Shown one piece after another: positions 39,301 through 53,512 of a stretch of DNA of 64,000 bases. Position numbers and translations under genes: made by a program. The notes under the pieces were generated by a model, which ran no database searches, had not been told where the DNA came from, and worked only from the letters and a program-made list of their open reading frames with translations. Within the stretch, counting starts at the first letter, position 1, and the number at the start of each line of letters is the position of its first letter. The stretch is from Campylorhamphus procurvoides. Taxonomy: Eukaryota; Chordata; Aves; Passeriformes; Dendrocolaptidae. The stretch covers positions 248,001-312,000 of the forward strand of contig WBMV01005981.1 of the NCBI GenBank assembly GCA_013396655.1, written 5' to 3'.

Positions 39301-42300
39301 CACAAGCTGTTGTTTGGGCAACAGCACTTGGACAAAATCCTGCTCAGGGTGGCAGCATGCAGTGTCTTCTGCAGAGAGGTGGGCAGCCAGCACAACCCCA
39401 CTCTATGGGGGTTTGGAGGAGGGAAACATAGCTGACTAGCATGAAGCTGAAGGGCATAGGGCACTGAGCAGCCCAGGGAGCAGAGGGAAATGCTCCAGGA
39501 AGGGCTTGTTCTCTGGAGAGGCGAGTACTTGGTCTTGACATTACATCTGTCTGGGGGGAGAGGCTAATTACACCCTCTGATAAACAGGATTAAGGGAAAA
39601 CTCACTGGGTGTGCCTTCAGGCTCAGTTCCTCACCTGATGAAAGCAGGACCAGCTTTCACTGTCCCACTGGCGCAGAGCAGCAGATGAGGATGTGTCCCT
39701 CAGTGCTTTCTGCACTTCTGTGGGCTCTTCCCTGGCAGCGATGTTTTCAGACCCTCACTGAAGGCATACTGAGGGCCAGATTGCAGCTTCCCCAACACAG
39801 CTACTCCAGAGACCATGGTCCTCTCCAGCCTCCACTTCTCCTCTACCATTCTGTGTGGCTGTCATATGGCTTCTTTTCTTTGCCAACTGGTTTGGAGCAA
39901 TCCAAACTGCTCTGGAGAGGTAGGAAGAAGAGAGAACACTGGAACCAGTGTTTCCTTGCTGCTATCGGGAAAAGATGAAGGAATTAGAAAGAGAAAATGC
40001 AACTCACAGGCTACATGTAGCTCTTCCCTGCCAGGAGAAACGGGAATGTGCAAACATGCTGCAGCTCTCAGGATTGCCTGCCAAATCATGTAGCAGCCCT
40101 GGCTGCCAACTGGTTAACCCGGTCCTAAATCTGATGGTCAGAGGTAAAAGGGAATTTAAATGATGCACTTCATTCACCAAAATAATGATAATACTAGGGT
40201 CCCATGGGAAGATAAGCTTCCTCTGCATCAGAGTATCTTTAAATATCATGACAGCAAAGACTAAAGATAATAACAGTTCTTACTTCGTTTCAGATATGGG
40301 AAACTAAAAGCAGCTTTCTTTAGCTTTGCATTTCACTAAAGGTCACTGTGAATTATGAATATCTTTTCTGAACTACTCAGCTGTTACTATGCAGGGTCAC
40401 TGTCTGGACAAGTCTCCCAACACAACAACATCTAACGAGCAATGGCAATAAGTTATGAGGCACAATTCAAGGAAACAAAAAACAAAAATGGAAGGATGTG
40501 AATTCTACAGAGCACACAAAGAAAAATGGGTGGGATGCTTGTTTCCTCAAATTGTGTATGTATCCACTTCATAAGTTAGCTACAAATTATCCCCCATTAA
40601 AGGACGTGGGTATCGTCTTTCCCATCTTTGTGTTCTTTTTAGAGCACTCCACTGTGAACCCAGTTCTCTGCCTCTTCTGTTTGAATAACTGTAATTTTTT
40701 TTACATGTTTCAGAAGCATGAAGTATAGTTGCTGACATGATTCACATGCTGGTCTGCAGCACTGAAAATCAACAGATAGCTTCAAAATATCTTAAAAAAA
40801 AAGTCATGGTGCAGACATACACTAACATGCTCACATCATAGTGCTTGCACTACTATATTTAGCAAGACAGTAAATAAAAGATTAATTATAACATCATGAC
40901 AAGAGAATAGATTTTTCATACAAAACCTTGCATTCAGCCAGGATTAATTTGCATTTCTGGATGAGATATTTGTAATATATATTTTTAAAAGTTCTGGATT
41001 TTGTTTCCCATTATACCAAAAAAGACACACCTATTTTTTGTAGCTTAATAGTTAAGAAATGCAGTTTAATCCAGTTATTTAGTTTCTGTGTTATCACTGT
41101 TGTCTTCTGTTTTCAACAAGATACACACAGCAGCTAAAAATTCTGTTGCACTATACACTGTACACAGTATACCAAATGTATGTTCTTAATGCTTAGCAGT
41201 TCTCAGTCATTAGCTAACAAAACAAAACTCTTTTTTTTTCCCTGCCCCAAGGGAAAAAGATGGAAAATCCTATATCCATTTTAAGAAAGTTTTTTTTCTT
41301 CTGTTGTCAAAAGGTTTGAAACATTGGCAAGATGCAGGATGTCCAGGACACAATGAGAAGTGACTCCACAGAAAAATACTAATTTACAGAGTCAATTTGT
41401 TTATCTTTTTCTGCACAAATAGATCTGAAAGGGAAAATAAATACATTATATCTCTAAGGTGGCATTTTCTAAGAAAATACTTACGTGTTTCAGAGACACT
41501 ACATTTATATTATAGTAGGACTGATTCATTAAATACTTCTGTATTGCTATTACATTTGCCATTACAGCAAAGAACATACTTGTTTATTTTTTTACATCAG
41601 ATATACACTCTCCACATGAGGAAAAGTTGCAAAGCAATATAACAAGCATGGATTTGTGCTGAAAGACAAAATAGCAAATGTATAGCATAGTATTTCAAGA
41701 CAAAGCAAAAATAATTCTTTTTTCATTGTTAGAATTTCAAAAGTTATACAGAAATTCAGAGTTAATCAAATCTAAAAACAAATGAAACTGAAAGAGGGTG
41801 CTCTATAGCAAAGAAAACTTAGTTTGGCAATGTTGATAGATAGTTGGGATCTGCTGGGAATACATACCTTGGTTTCATCTGATTGACCTCATGTCATTGC
41901 TATGGCACATAACTACACCTGACAGATCGTTGATTGTCAGTACGTAAAGAGGATCCTTAACGAAATAGCTTGGCAGAGAGCAGCTTCCCACGTTTTTCAC
42001 ATTCCCACAGCAAAAATTCAAGTCCCAGCTGCAGTATTCATAACATATAGAGAGGAAAAAAAAACACATGCTCCTACAAAAGACTTTAAAGACTTTATAA
42101 ATGACAAAGATGGTTAGCAATAGCCTCAGATGTCAATTAACAGATTTCAAGACTCAGATCACAAAACTGACAGAATAACATTGATTTCAAATTTCAGAAT
42201 AAAAACCCCAATACTTTTTTTTTCCTCTCTTCAGCCCAGCTTTCACATCACAATTCAATAACCTTAACACTTTTCATGTTCAGTCCTGCTTGATAATTTT

Positions 42301-45300
42301 GTCATAAGTATACAGCACACACACACATGCACAATAACCACTCCCTCCCCCAAACTAGAATGCTGTTTATTCTGCTGCCACAAAAGCAATTTTACTCTAC
42401 TCTGTGAGACCAAATGTACCACAATGTTTGCATCACCAAGTTAAAGAAGAGAGTATGCCTAATGGCTTATACAGTCCTACTACACAAGAATCCTATTCAA
42501 ACATTTGCTCAAGTCATGCATGGCTTTAGTCACATGCATAATAGCCTACAGACAAAAGGCACAAGAGACAAGGAGGGCTTTATGTATCAAACTGAAAGTA
42601 GAATTTCCCTGTGTTGATACAACATAAACAACAGAGAACTGCAGGATACTGTATTAACATGATTTTTAATGAGAAAAAAAGGAAGCTATTAAACCTAATA
42701 ATTAGAATACGTGTGTCTGGAAGGAACAAAAACATCTTAAAAAATAATAATGAGAAATAAAACATTAATTTAGATGCCAACATGAAAAAAACAAAAACAA
42801 AAAACAAATGAAACCAATATTTTTATATGTTTACAATAAACTACATTGGATTACTTTAATACAGATTAATCAAAAAGCTTTTAGTCAGGATATAAAAGAG
42901 CCATCTTTTGAGGGGGGTTATTAGATAAATGGACATGCTCACCATTTCAGGAAGAGACATAAATAGGTAAAAAATTGTTACATATAAAGAGTTTTCAGTG
43001 ACAGCAGAGTTCAGTGCCCAATGCCTGCATAAAGCCTTACATATTAACATGGAGCTACTGCTCTGCAATCAACACCACCCATAGGATGTCACCCCAAGAG
43101 ACAAGAGTAGGGAGAAGCAAAACCATCAATGTAAACTGATGGGACAACCCGCCACCCCGCCACCACCCCTCACCTTCACATCAGCCAAAGCTGCATTTCA
43201 CAGTAGCAAACAAATTCAATTACAAAACTATGAGTGAAATTAGAGTAATCTCATCATATTCATGGACCAGACATACAAGTCTTTGTGAATTTAGAATCTG
43301 ACTGGTCACAGTCAACAGAGTTGTCTCAAATAAGATGTGTATTCCAAAACACAGGAATTGGCTTCTGGATAAACTGTGTTATTTTCCATTCCATGAGGGA
43401 CACAGTCCTATGGATCAAGTTCTTGTTTCCAGCAAGAAACTAAATGTACCTCTCCTACATGGTTCAACTATTCAAGAGTGACAATAAAATTAAATGTTTA
43501 GAAAAGCTTAACCTTTGAACCTTTCTGATGCAAAATCTTGCCTTAGAATACCCATGTCATATAAATAAAATACATCTGTATGAGATCAGTACCAATACTT
43601 TCATTTTCAAATGGAAATCAAGATATAAGGAAAAAGGAAGTGAACTAGCCCCAGCCAGTTACTTGAAAATTAACCAAATGCTTTTTAGACCAAAACTTTC
43701 TAAGTGAAGATATCAAATCTACAAGAATGTGTTGTCTCCCTTAACACTATACTGGGATCCCACCTCACAAAGACCTCACTAAGGCTATGAGTTGCATAAT
43801 TCTATAAAGAAGTGTGAGATGAAAGTTGATTCCACAAAGGAAAAAACCATTAATTTATAGTAGTGGAAACTTGGCTTACAGTTTCTAAAATATTGAGGAA
43901 GAAATGGTTGCTCAGGTACAGAATAAAATTTTGATTCAAAATCAGTGACAGAGGTCCCTGAAATAGCTTCATAGTTTGAATCCCCAGGTACAGTGTATTT
44001 CCCAATTCATATTTTATACTGAGGCAGTTTCACACAGCCCAAGAAGACAGACCGGTGACATGAGTACAATGGAAGAAGGACTTGAGTTTAAGCCTTCCAT
44101 CTCCCACTGAATGCCTCATCACCAAGCTATTCCACTGTTCTGGAGTATTTAGATCTGATATGCTTGTGGCCCACAGCTTTAGTGTCGGGAGGACTGAATT
44201 TTTGAGGTGATGTGTGTCAAATATTCTTCCAGGTGTTAATGCCAGATGATCTTATTCATTGCATGGGAATAAAAGGTCAACAAAATCCTTCCCCTAAAAA
44301 TAAAAACTCAAATAATCAATTAAACACAGAAAAACCCCATAAGCCCTTGTTGCACCCTTAGGAGGAAGCAGAGCTGCTGATCTGGCAGTTAGATACAGGC
44401 ACTGCCCTTTGCAGAGTGTCTTGCAGGAGAGCTATCTGGCTGCTGCACAGACTGATACACCCATAACTATGGGAACAGAACTATTCGTACACAGCACATT
44501 TTTTCTTCTCATATCTTGTACATATGGCTGTAAAGCCTGAACTTTGTTAAGAAACTATCTTTCTTTACCACTACATGTGGTGAAGACCAATGACAGCACA
44601 GTGTGCTGTATTGTCAACATATTTTTTCAGACTTTGTGCACTAACATTTCTAAAACGAAAGGAAAAACTTAACACATGGGAGATGGCAGGACCTACAGAT
44701 TAACTATACCCTCAGGAATTTAAAATATTAGAAAAGAATGAGCAATATTTGCCTATGATTTCAAATAACTGCTGCTCCCATCCAGAGACCCAGCTTGCCA
44801 ATATTACTGTAAGATACCTCTGCAGACTGCACAGTGCCATAGCTCAGTCAGTGCAGTTGTGTTTGAGATGAGTTTAAGCTCACACCAGAGCCACAGAGAA
44901 AGCCTGGCAGTCCCCAGCACCTGCCCTGCCTGTGGTAGTTTGGGGTTTTTTCCTATATCTGATTGGGAACAGTTGATCAGCGGTGCCCTGGCCACCTTCA
45001 TGAGGAATAGATATGAAGCAAAGGAAAGCAACTTTGACAGAACTCCAGATTTCTGCTCTTTTTTCCTGTGTCAGTTTGAGCAAGCGTTATATTCTGTGTG
45101 GACCTGAATCCTAACTTACAAAGACTGATCTTTAAAAGAGCCTCATACAACCATTTGTAGTATATAAGCCTACATACAGTGTTTGAATAAGGCAAATGGA
45201 AGCATGTTATAGCTTGAAATTAAGGTTTAGACTTTGGCTTAAGATTTGTGACATGTGCAGATACAACAGGCAGCTCCTTTATTTACTGCCATACAAGTTG

Positions 45301-46276
45301 TGCAGGTATATTAACCTTAAGATTGCTCTTTTAGTACTGACAAAAATCACTTATTAGTACATGAAATTTCCCATTAGCTTTTAACACTAAGCTCTAGAGA
45401 GTGAAAAGAGAGTCTCTCTTAAAACCATTAAGGAAATTATCAGAAGCTTTACTGAATTGATCTTCAGGTTTTAAGGACTATGAAGTATTACTAGTACTAA
45501 CAAGAAGTATTTTATTTTCTTTAGGGACTTGTAGAAAATAAGGAGAACACAGGTAAATTTACAACTGGCAAGATTTTTTTTCCCCCTTTTGTTTGCAAAA
45601 GAAAAAATAAATCATTTAACAACATTTTCAGAAATAAAAAATAATCTTTGCAAATTTGGATTGAGTGAATGAATTTGACATGATGAAATGAGGCAAAAAT
45701 ATCAGAAACACAGAAACCTTTGCTTTCCATATTTTCTAGTCAATCCATGTAGGTTTCTGATTTTAGAATGTTTCCATTCAAAATGTTAAAGCTTTTTTCT
45801 AGCAGCAAGAATTTTAGTGGATTTTGCTTTTGAGCAATTTGAATGCTTTTTTCCATTGTGTGGTTTGACCCCTAAGTATATAATTTCCATAACATTGATT
45901 CTTTAGACTATGTATTATTACATAACATTTGTGTAACCCTGAGTAAGCAGTAAATTCGTGTTTACTCTGAAACTAATCCAGGAGCAGAATGTCCAAAGCT
46001 GGTTTCTCTTTCTGGTGTTCACTCCTCTCAAGCACTGCAAAACTGTGAAGCTGTCCATAGGCTCTAATAAGCCTGGGCTCTGTGATGGTGCAAATCTGGT
46101 GCAATATTTGTGGTGTTGCTTCCCAGTGCTGCTCCCAAGGCACACTTCTGTGGAAAGAGCTACAAAAATGCACAGGATTGTGGCTTCTAAGAAGACAAAG
46201 GCACTTCTTTTACCACCAAGATGACAGAGCACAAGCTTTCAGGTCCCTGAAGTCCCTCTAGTCAAGCATGTCAAAC

Positions 46277-46304
46277 TTCAGGATTGCACTTTCAGGATTG
46301 CACT
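46277..46304. repeat. 14-bp perfect tandem duplication
   Basis: TTCAGGATTGCACT occurs twice in direct succession, followed by TT. It overlaps the start of the 180-codon open frame at 46284. Confidence 0.9.
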
Positions 46305-46826
46305 TTAAGCCTATTTATAAATGGCTACTTCCACCATTACAGCAGCAGGACAAAGATATGCACCGACATGCACCAACAGGCAAAGATGACTACTTTGTGC
46401 CAAGGAGCATGGACAGGACTGGATATCCAGGACCTTTACCTTCAGCCTCTTTCACCTCACTTTCTTGCAGGAACTATTTCATACAGCCTCTTTCACAAAA
46501 ACTCATGGAGATCTCTATATATCTTCTATTTAAGAAAAATAACAGAAGCAATATTCCTGGTAAAGAAAATTAAGGTAATTTCTGAGCCACCAAAAGGCCT
46601 AAACGTGATGTTGACATTAAACCAATATGCAGCTGTAAGCTTCCAAAATTCTTTTCATGATTTCTTCCCAATCAAGACAATAAAATGCAGGGAGAACCAT
46701 CAAGAGTTTACCAATGAAACATCTGCAGGTCTGAACACAAGGATCACTTTCATGGATCTGACTGACTCACAAAAATGCTCAAGTTACATGAGCTTAGGTT
46801 GTTCAATATTGATTGACAGAGCGTGA
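46284..46826 (+). other. Unrecognised 180-codon open frame
   Basis: The longest open frame not explained by BTG1, its CpG island or CR1. It runs ATG to stop with no recognisable domain, no clear signal peptide and an ordinary-looking composition (some Phe/Leu-rich stretches around residues 75-98). No promoter, CpG island or clear splice context is evident. By a rough hand estimate such a length is uncommon in AT-rich random DNA, but coding status is unproven and a chance frame remains the default. Confidence 0.15.
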
Positions 46827-46940
46827 AAACATGGTCAGCCCAGGTAGAAAACAAAACCTCCTTGTTTATTTAGGCTTCTAGTCTGAATTTTGTGTTTAAG
46901 TGAAAAGACATTAAATATGAGTTCTGTAACTTATATAATA

Positions 46941-46979
46941 TATATATTTATATACATATTATATATATATAAATATATA
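46941..46979. repeat. AT-rich perfect inverted repeat
   Basis: Arms of 14 bp (46941-46954 and 46966-46979, TATATATTTATATA and its complement) around an 11-bp spacer, inside a TA-rich stretch 46931-46983. It could form a hairpin or cruciform. Confidence 0.85.
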
Positions 46980-49479
46980 AATAAGAAACACACAGCACAG
47001 TTAGACAACTGGATAACCTGTGTTTCTCTCCTGTCCCCTGCAGCAAACCATACTACCATATTCTGGTCAACATATGCAAAATGCTACTGCTTTTCAATCA
47101 CAGCTATTATATTCCTCACCTGGGGGAACAGACCCTCTTCTCCTAAATGCTACAGCACAATCTGGGTTTTCATTTCTAGCCACAAGTATACTTATGAAAA
47201 TAATAGACAAGATCAATTAAATTTGTGTCTTTCAATACTGTGGTCCATTCTGAAATAGTGTACTTACCATAGAGACAGTTCAAAGTCATAAGGAGTCTGA
47301 TTCAGATTACTGATTTGCCACTGTGAAGTGACAACTGATGCTCTGAACTTCTGAGATGCATTTGGGACTCTAATACATATTTAAACATGCCTTGAAACAT
47401 CTGTTCCTTGTAGTCATTTGGTCACTTTTCCAATATAAACTCTGGGTATGTTTTTGTTTCCCTTTTGTATTTACCTTATGCTCTATCCACTAAACTGCAA
47501 GCTCAAAACCACAACAGAACCTAAGCAAAAAACAGATATCAAAGCAATGAAAATATTATTTTTGAAAGGTCACAATTTCAATGGTATCACAAAAGCAGTA
47601 AAAGCACCTTTGCCTTTCAGATTTCTTGAGCACCACTCCCCTTCCTCCAGACCTCTTATACCAGTTCAGGTGAACACACAAGGCTTCATTTTCACAGTGT
47701 TTCTGTGTGCTTCTTTACATCTCTCAGAGCAGAAGTTTTCTTACATTTCTTCACTTCCATAATAATAGAATAGTTGAGTACACTTAGAAAACTGGAGTAA
47801 GACCAAGTGTTTTAAAATGCATTATTTATAGGTACATACAGATTATTTAGCTATACAAGTTTTTTAAAGAATCAGAGTTTAAAACAACTTAGTGAGTCTT
47901 GAAAACAAAAGAAGTGTCTCTAAAAGTGTATGTATCATTGATATTATTGGAAGGAGGGTCCTTCCTTTCTAAGAAAAGGCTAATTCCTAAATACTCTTAT
48001 GAAATATTTATGAGAGGTTTGATGTTTTTTTCTGTCAGGACAGGTGCATAAGGTAGAGCTTGGGAAGAAAGTACAAAAAACCTGCACACCTTTAATGAAC
48101 CTTAGACCCATATATAAAGAATGACAAGACAGCATGATGTGCCTAGTTACTGCTCAAGGAATTCAGGATAAAGTGGGAAAATGCCCAAAATATAGCAGCT
48201 TAGACATCTGGAAACTCAAAGGGAAAAAAAGGGATAATTGTGTAATATTTCATTAATTTTTATAGTTTCAAAATCTCGATATATTGAAGACCTCCACATT
48301 TCATACAGCAACCCTCCTAACTTATGTTTAAATTAACTATTTCTTCTATAAAGTGACATTGTCTTGATATGTAGCCATGAGGAAATGGGACCCTTGGGTC
48401 TTTTGGTGGTCTGCTCAAAGGATTAAACCCTCTTTGTGAAAAATGTGTAATCTACTTCCAAAAAATGCCTTGATTCAGACTTTTCCCAAACTTTTCATTA
48501 TTTCCCTTTTCATAAGGCTGTAGGATTCTTGGTCATCCAGTATTTGATGCTGGGAAGGTTCTTTCAGGCTTTTAAGTGGCTTCTCAAACCTGTCCTTTTG
48601 ATATGCTAACCAGGATAGAAAGCTCGCTCAACCCTGAAGTCACTCTAGTGGCACTGCCCTCCCCACAATTTCTGGAGTTCTTCCCCCAGCACTGCCATCA
48701 ACACATTGAGCAGTTTCCCAGCATCTGTCACATCACATTTCAAAGTAAAATCACAGCTTCCCTTTGCCCAGTTAATACACCCAAGGGTCTCGCTTTCTAC
48801 CCTAACATTGTGTTGTTAGCTACTATTCTTCCTCATCTGCCAAGCTGCAAATTAATCCCAGTCACTGGACACAGTTACCCACTGCATAGACAGAGGATCT
48901 GTATTTCTTACTCCTAAGTGACTTTGACTATGTTTCAATAAGGTCAAATATAATATAAATGGACTGCTTATAAGCAATATGGATCACTCAGCACTTTATT
49001 GTCCTTGCTTTATGCTTCTCCAAATGGTGGCACACAAGCATTTTAAGAGCAGAGTTTCCATATGAATTTCAAAACTCTAATGAAAATCCTTAATAACACT
49101 TGTAAGTGCTGCTCCCCGCAGAACTTGACTGGAACCATTGCCATTCAGTGATGAGTCTCCATTGATGGTCTTTCTGAGAACAGCCAGTTCTACGCCATTT
49201 ATTGTGTTGTATGATACCTTACACAGTTCTTAACAAAGCTATTATGTCTGGAAAAAATATCAAAACAAATGAAAGCTCTGTATGTTAGAGCACCAAGGGA
49301 CAAATCTTCTTCTCTCTGAAATCAACTAGACTGGGACTGGGACTGTTTTTTGTTGAGAGCAAGAGCAGACACAATTTAAAAAAAATTAAACCACAACTCA
49401 CTCTTATATTGCCATACTCACAGAGGAAATTAATTTGCAGCAATCAACAGAATCTTTCCATCTAATCCAAGGTAACAAA

Positions 49480-49614
49480 AATCTGTGTAATCTATGCAAA
49501 ATCAATGTAATCTGAATATTATATGACCAAAATATGTTTATCAGAAAAAAATTATATATCAAAATATTAGCTGAATCTATGTCATCTGAATAAAAATCTA
49601 TGTAATATGAATTA
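49480..49614. repeat. Degenerate ~20-bp repeats
   Basis: Four related units resembling AATCTATGTAATCTGAAT, starting at about 49480, 49500, 49573 and 49594. The two pairs are separated by about 50 bp of AT-rich sequence. Confidence 0.6.
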
Positions 49615-51127
49615 TACTAGTCAACTGAGAAAGTTTTTAGTGGATTCAACTAAAATGACCATTAGCATTTACAAGTATAGACAACAAACAAGACTGAATA
49701 GCAACTTACTTTGAAAAACAAAACAAAGCAAAGGAAATTAAGCCACAATTATTTATTTCTAAGTGTAATACTTTACAGCTGGAATAAATACACATGACCA
49801 TATTAATGGATTACCATGCAAAAAGTATGATATTTGACTGAAAGGTGATGTTTAAATATAATTGTGCAACAAAATACACAGCACAAGATAAAAACAAATA
49901 GATCCCCTTCTACCATTTAAAGGAAACCTAAGTTAAGTGAAAACCTGATGAGAAACAATGAAAGTCACTGTGTGGTCCTGTGAAGATGAGCCTGCTGCCT
50001 GGCCCTTCTCACCGTCACTCGTCTTAGAAGTTTTAGTGAACAGATAAATAGAAGTAGGAGGCAGCCTTATTTACAACACATTCAATGAAAGATAATGCGG
50101 AGCTCAGTGCACCACCTAGAACAGGGAATGTCTATCTACTGCTCTCTGCTTCTCTAGTGACCCTGACTGCTCTTCCCTTGTAAGCAACTTCCAAAACATG
50201 AGAGAGCCCTGTTTCACAACATGCTGATTCAGCACGACCATCTTCCTGGTTTCATGAAACAAAAATAAAACTAACCCTTTGGAGTGTGTTAGCAGTCTCC
50301 TAAAGTAAAAGAAGATCTGGAGCCCAATGTTGTTTCCAAATTTATTTCACTATTTAATAATGATGTTAGAGATGCCCTGGCTCCTTACCTCTCCTTCTGA
50401 ATTTGAGAGCCCCAAATCTTGGCAGCAGACTATCCACTTTGTGCAAAAATGAATGTGTGAGAAGACAAAGATAGCAACAGTCTGGAACTACGTAGGAAAA
50501 TTCATTTTTAATCTTATTCTGACTCATTATAGTTCATCGTTGATACCTCCAACAGTGGGTTACAAAAAAAAAGTAAACAAGTACAAGATCTCTGGCTATT
50601 ACATAAAAGTAATGCCATTTAAGTCCCTTAAGATCCCCCAAGAAACCAACAGTAGTACTGAGAATTGCAGACACAGTCTTGGCTAGACTGCAGAGGGCTA
50701 CAGGCAGCATCTACTGCGCAGTGGGGTTTGACTCATGGAAACAATCATCTTAAACTCTCAAGAGAGTCCTTTCACCAGGCACTTTCCAGGATGCAGTGAG
50801 CATACAGTCCATGTACTTTGGTAGCCACTATCACACTATGATTTTATATTCCTCCAGGCTTGAAAAGTCACCCAGTAGAAGGAGAGAGAGTCTGTCCTAT
50901 CCTGTAAATCCTCAAACTGTTTATTGCCAGCCTGATACTCCTGTCACAACCCCTCACAGCTGAACTGGGGATACAATTTATGTGGCAGGGCTATCGCCAC
51001 AACAGCTACCACCCATGAGCAGGAGTCCAGCTGAATTCCCCACACAAAACACAGGGCTGCTGCCTGGCAGCTGGAGCAAAACCAAACCACTCCAGTGTGT
51101 TTTATGTGTAAACTCAGAGTAGCTAAT

Positions 51128-51183
51128 ACAAAAAAACCCAACCAAACAAACAAAACAATAACAAAAACAAACAAAAAAAAACA
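51128..51183. repeat. A-rich (CAAA)n-like low complexity
   Basis: Consists almost wholly of A with interspersed C, such as ACCAAACAAACAAAAC, ending in a run of A and then CAGG. Confidence 0.85.
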
Positions 51184-52303
51184 GGAGTCTGTTTAAGTCC
51201 TGTTAGAACACTCTCCTCTCAAGGAAGCTGCACTTATAATGTCCAGTTTTATTATTAGTGAGCTTAACTTGATTATCAATTACATTAATGTCAATCCAAA
51301 GTGAATCCAATAATTTCCAATGAGTCATTTTACCTTTGACATTAAACAGCAGAATTTGGCCTCTTGTGTTTGGTAACTGACTTTTTAAAAATAAAAGCAT
51401 GAGAGGAGCCAAAACCTGTAACTTCTCAGAAATAAATTTTCACTGTTCCAACTACTCAAGAACATGTTCCCGAAATTCAGGAAACACACTGCTAATTATT
51501 TCCCCTAAGGTACTCAGTTCCAGTGGATTTCAAAATGAACATGAAAGCAGAGTAAGCTCTTCTTCACTTGGGGCATTAGGAGTTAATAGAATAGGTACAA
51601 GTCTCTTAGTCAATATACCACAAGTTAAAGTACATTAAGCACTCATATGTAGGACTATATGGAAGGAGAGGGTGAGACCCACTTAACTAGATATAGGCCA
51701 TGATGTCTGAGCAAGCTCTCACTCTCTTTATATGAAGAGAACCCAGTGCTTAGAGTGCATCTCTTCTAGCCTAGGACAATGAAATCAGTTTGAGGATTTT
51801 CCTATGAAAGGTCTGTTTCTTCTCTTCATTGACCATTGGGAGAGACTATGAAAGAAGTCTCAGACTCAGACATGGAGATTACTGGAGATAATTAATATCA
51901 TGAGAGAGGAGACAACAGGGCAGGGAGGGACATTCTCAGTTGGATGCTGGGCACTAATAAAAGAGGTGTCAAGCCTCTTTGAAAGTATTTTCTCCACCTG
52001 TGGATCAGTCTCCCCAACTCCTGATAAAAAACAACCAAATTCATTTCAACTCAAATGACACCCATTGTCATAGTTCATAAAGGGTCATTTGTTCATGGCT
52101 CAAGCATTTTGTAATGAGATATGACATGACCTAGCTTTAGACTTGCATTTCACTTTGCACCCTCCAGTTTCTCTAGTTTCCTCCTCTCACTGTCATTACT
52201 TCAAAGGGAAGAACATCAGATAAAAATCTCATGCATAAGAATTCTCCCCACACTTCCAAGGAGGACAGAGGGGACTTTCTTGCCTTTGGTTGTGCCCATC
52301 ACT

Positions 52304-52386
52304 TTTATCATAAATATATAAATAAATATATCATAAATTTATCATAATACATTTATCATAAATATGTTACATAAATATATAATTAC
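52304..52386. repeat. AT-rich degenerate repeat
   Basis: TTTATCATAA occurs at 52304, 52338 and 52352 within a TAAATATA-rich stretch. It is low-complexity DNA. Confidence 0.75.
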
Positions 52387-53438
52387 TTAACCATATCACA
52401 GCATTTGCAGAAGCTTCTCACACATTTTATGACGCTCCAGTATCTTCTTTCATAATAATAATTTAGGTTCTTGTATATTTGCACAGATGTACCTCTACAT
52501 ACATGCAGCATGTAAGTGACTGAACTGATAAACATTTTAACTAACGTGACCATTCTTGAAAAGGAAAGGTGGGGTGCAGACCCACCATGGGAACAGCCAC
52601 TCAGCCACAATTACATCCCACTGAATAATGTCCACTGAAAAGGGCTCTTTAGAAATCGTTAGCCAAAAAGGTCTTTTTGCAGTTTATATTACCCACCACC
52701 ACCACGACCAACAGAATAATTGCCTTCATCACTGCAGCTCCCCTGGCTGCTGACTAATATTATCTGCAGCATGGGCAGGATCCACACTGCCCACAGCTAC
52801 ATCTGGAAAGCAGAGAAAACAATCACTTGAGAACCCAATTCCAGCAAATCACCACTACCATTTATCTTGGACTTGAGCAATACATAGTTACAGTGGAGAC
52901 AGTCAAACACATACCAAACTCTAGTACCATGAAGACGGAGGATAGGTTTACTGACTGAATCATGAAATGCAAAGTCAGTTTCCCAAATGACGGCTGCTGT
53001 GGTACCTAAAGAGCAAGTAATATGAACGCTGCAGAGCAGCGTTCCATGCTCCCACAGGTTTCTTAAAAGCATCTGTACAATGTTTGTAAGGTTTCTAGCA
53101 ACCACACAATTCACGAGGAAAATTTGCCAGGCTTATTAGGACAGAAACCTGGGGCAATGAGAGAATAAATTGAAACTTTCAAATACCGACAAGAAAGAGG
53201 TAGGCTAAAATTGGTGGGACTGATGGGATTTTTCTCCTGTAAATTTCCTCATTTGTCCTCAAGGACAGCATATAAATGTCTATGTCACAGCCCATATGCT
53301 CAGACACTCTCAAGCACCATAAACAATGGAGCTATGAGTCATTATTAGGCTGGAATTGCATTCAGTCCTTTCGCACTGACTCACCATATGGATCATTTGT
53401 CTGGTCTTCCACCTTCCCCACTCCCTTCCCTCCCCCAG

Positions 53439-53512
53439 AGACCATATGTGACCCCCGCCCAAAATTTAGGAGGAGTGCAGTTTGCTTAGCACATCCCAGC
53501 TCCTGCGGGCAG
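53439..53512 (+). other. Possible 74-nt exon (weak)
   Basis: A C/T-rich tract of about 35 bases ending CCCTCCCCCAG at 53438 precedes this stretch, and GGCAG/GTAACC follows at 53512/53513, so both splice-site consensuses are good. The segment lies in a local GC-rich patch (about 53400-53720) and within an open frame of 147 codons (53276-53719). No protein similarity is recognised. It could be a noncoding-RNA exon or a chance match. Confidence 0.15.

Larger units (their letters stand above)
31049..46276. other. Intergenic desert, no gene recognised
   Basis: Low-complexity tracts are listed separately; others are an A-rich stretch near 42785-42807, a C-rich stretch near 43148-43172 and a TGAA run near 38480-38500. 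No CR1, LTR or RNA gene was recognised. A GC-richer area at about 39250-40120 has overlapping short frames on both strands without known domains. Confidence 0.6.

Noticed and set aside
39214..40163. Cluster of overlapping short frames on both strands
   Set aside because: Locally fewer stops because of higher GC; no recognisable protein, and frames overlap in conflicting ways.
45918..46232. Possible processed pseudogene
   Set aside because: I looked for a familiar protein in all frames and an A-tail and found neither.
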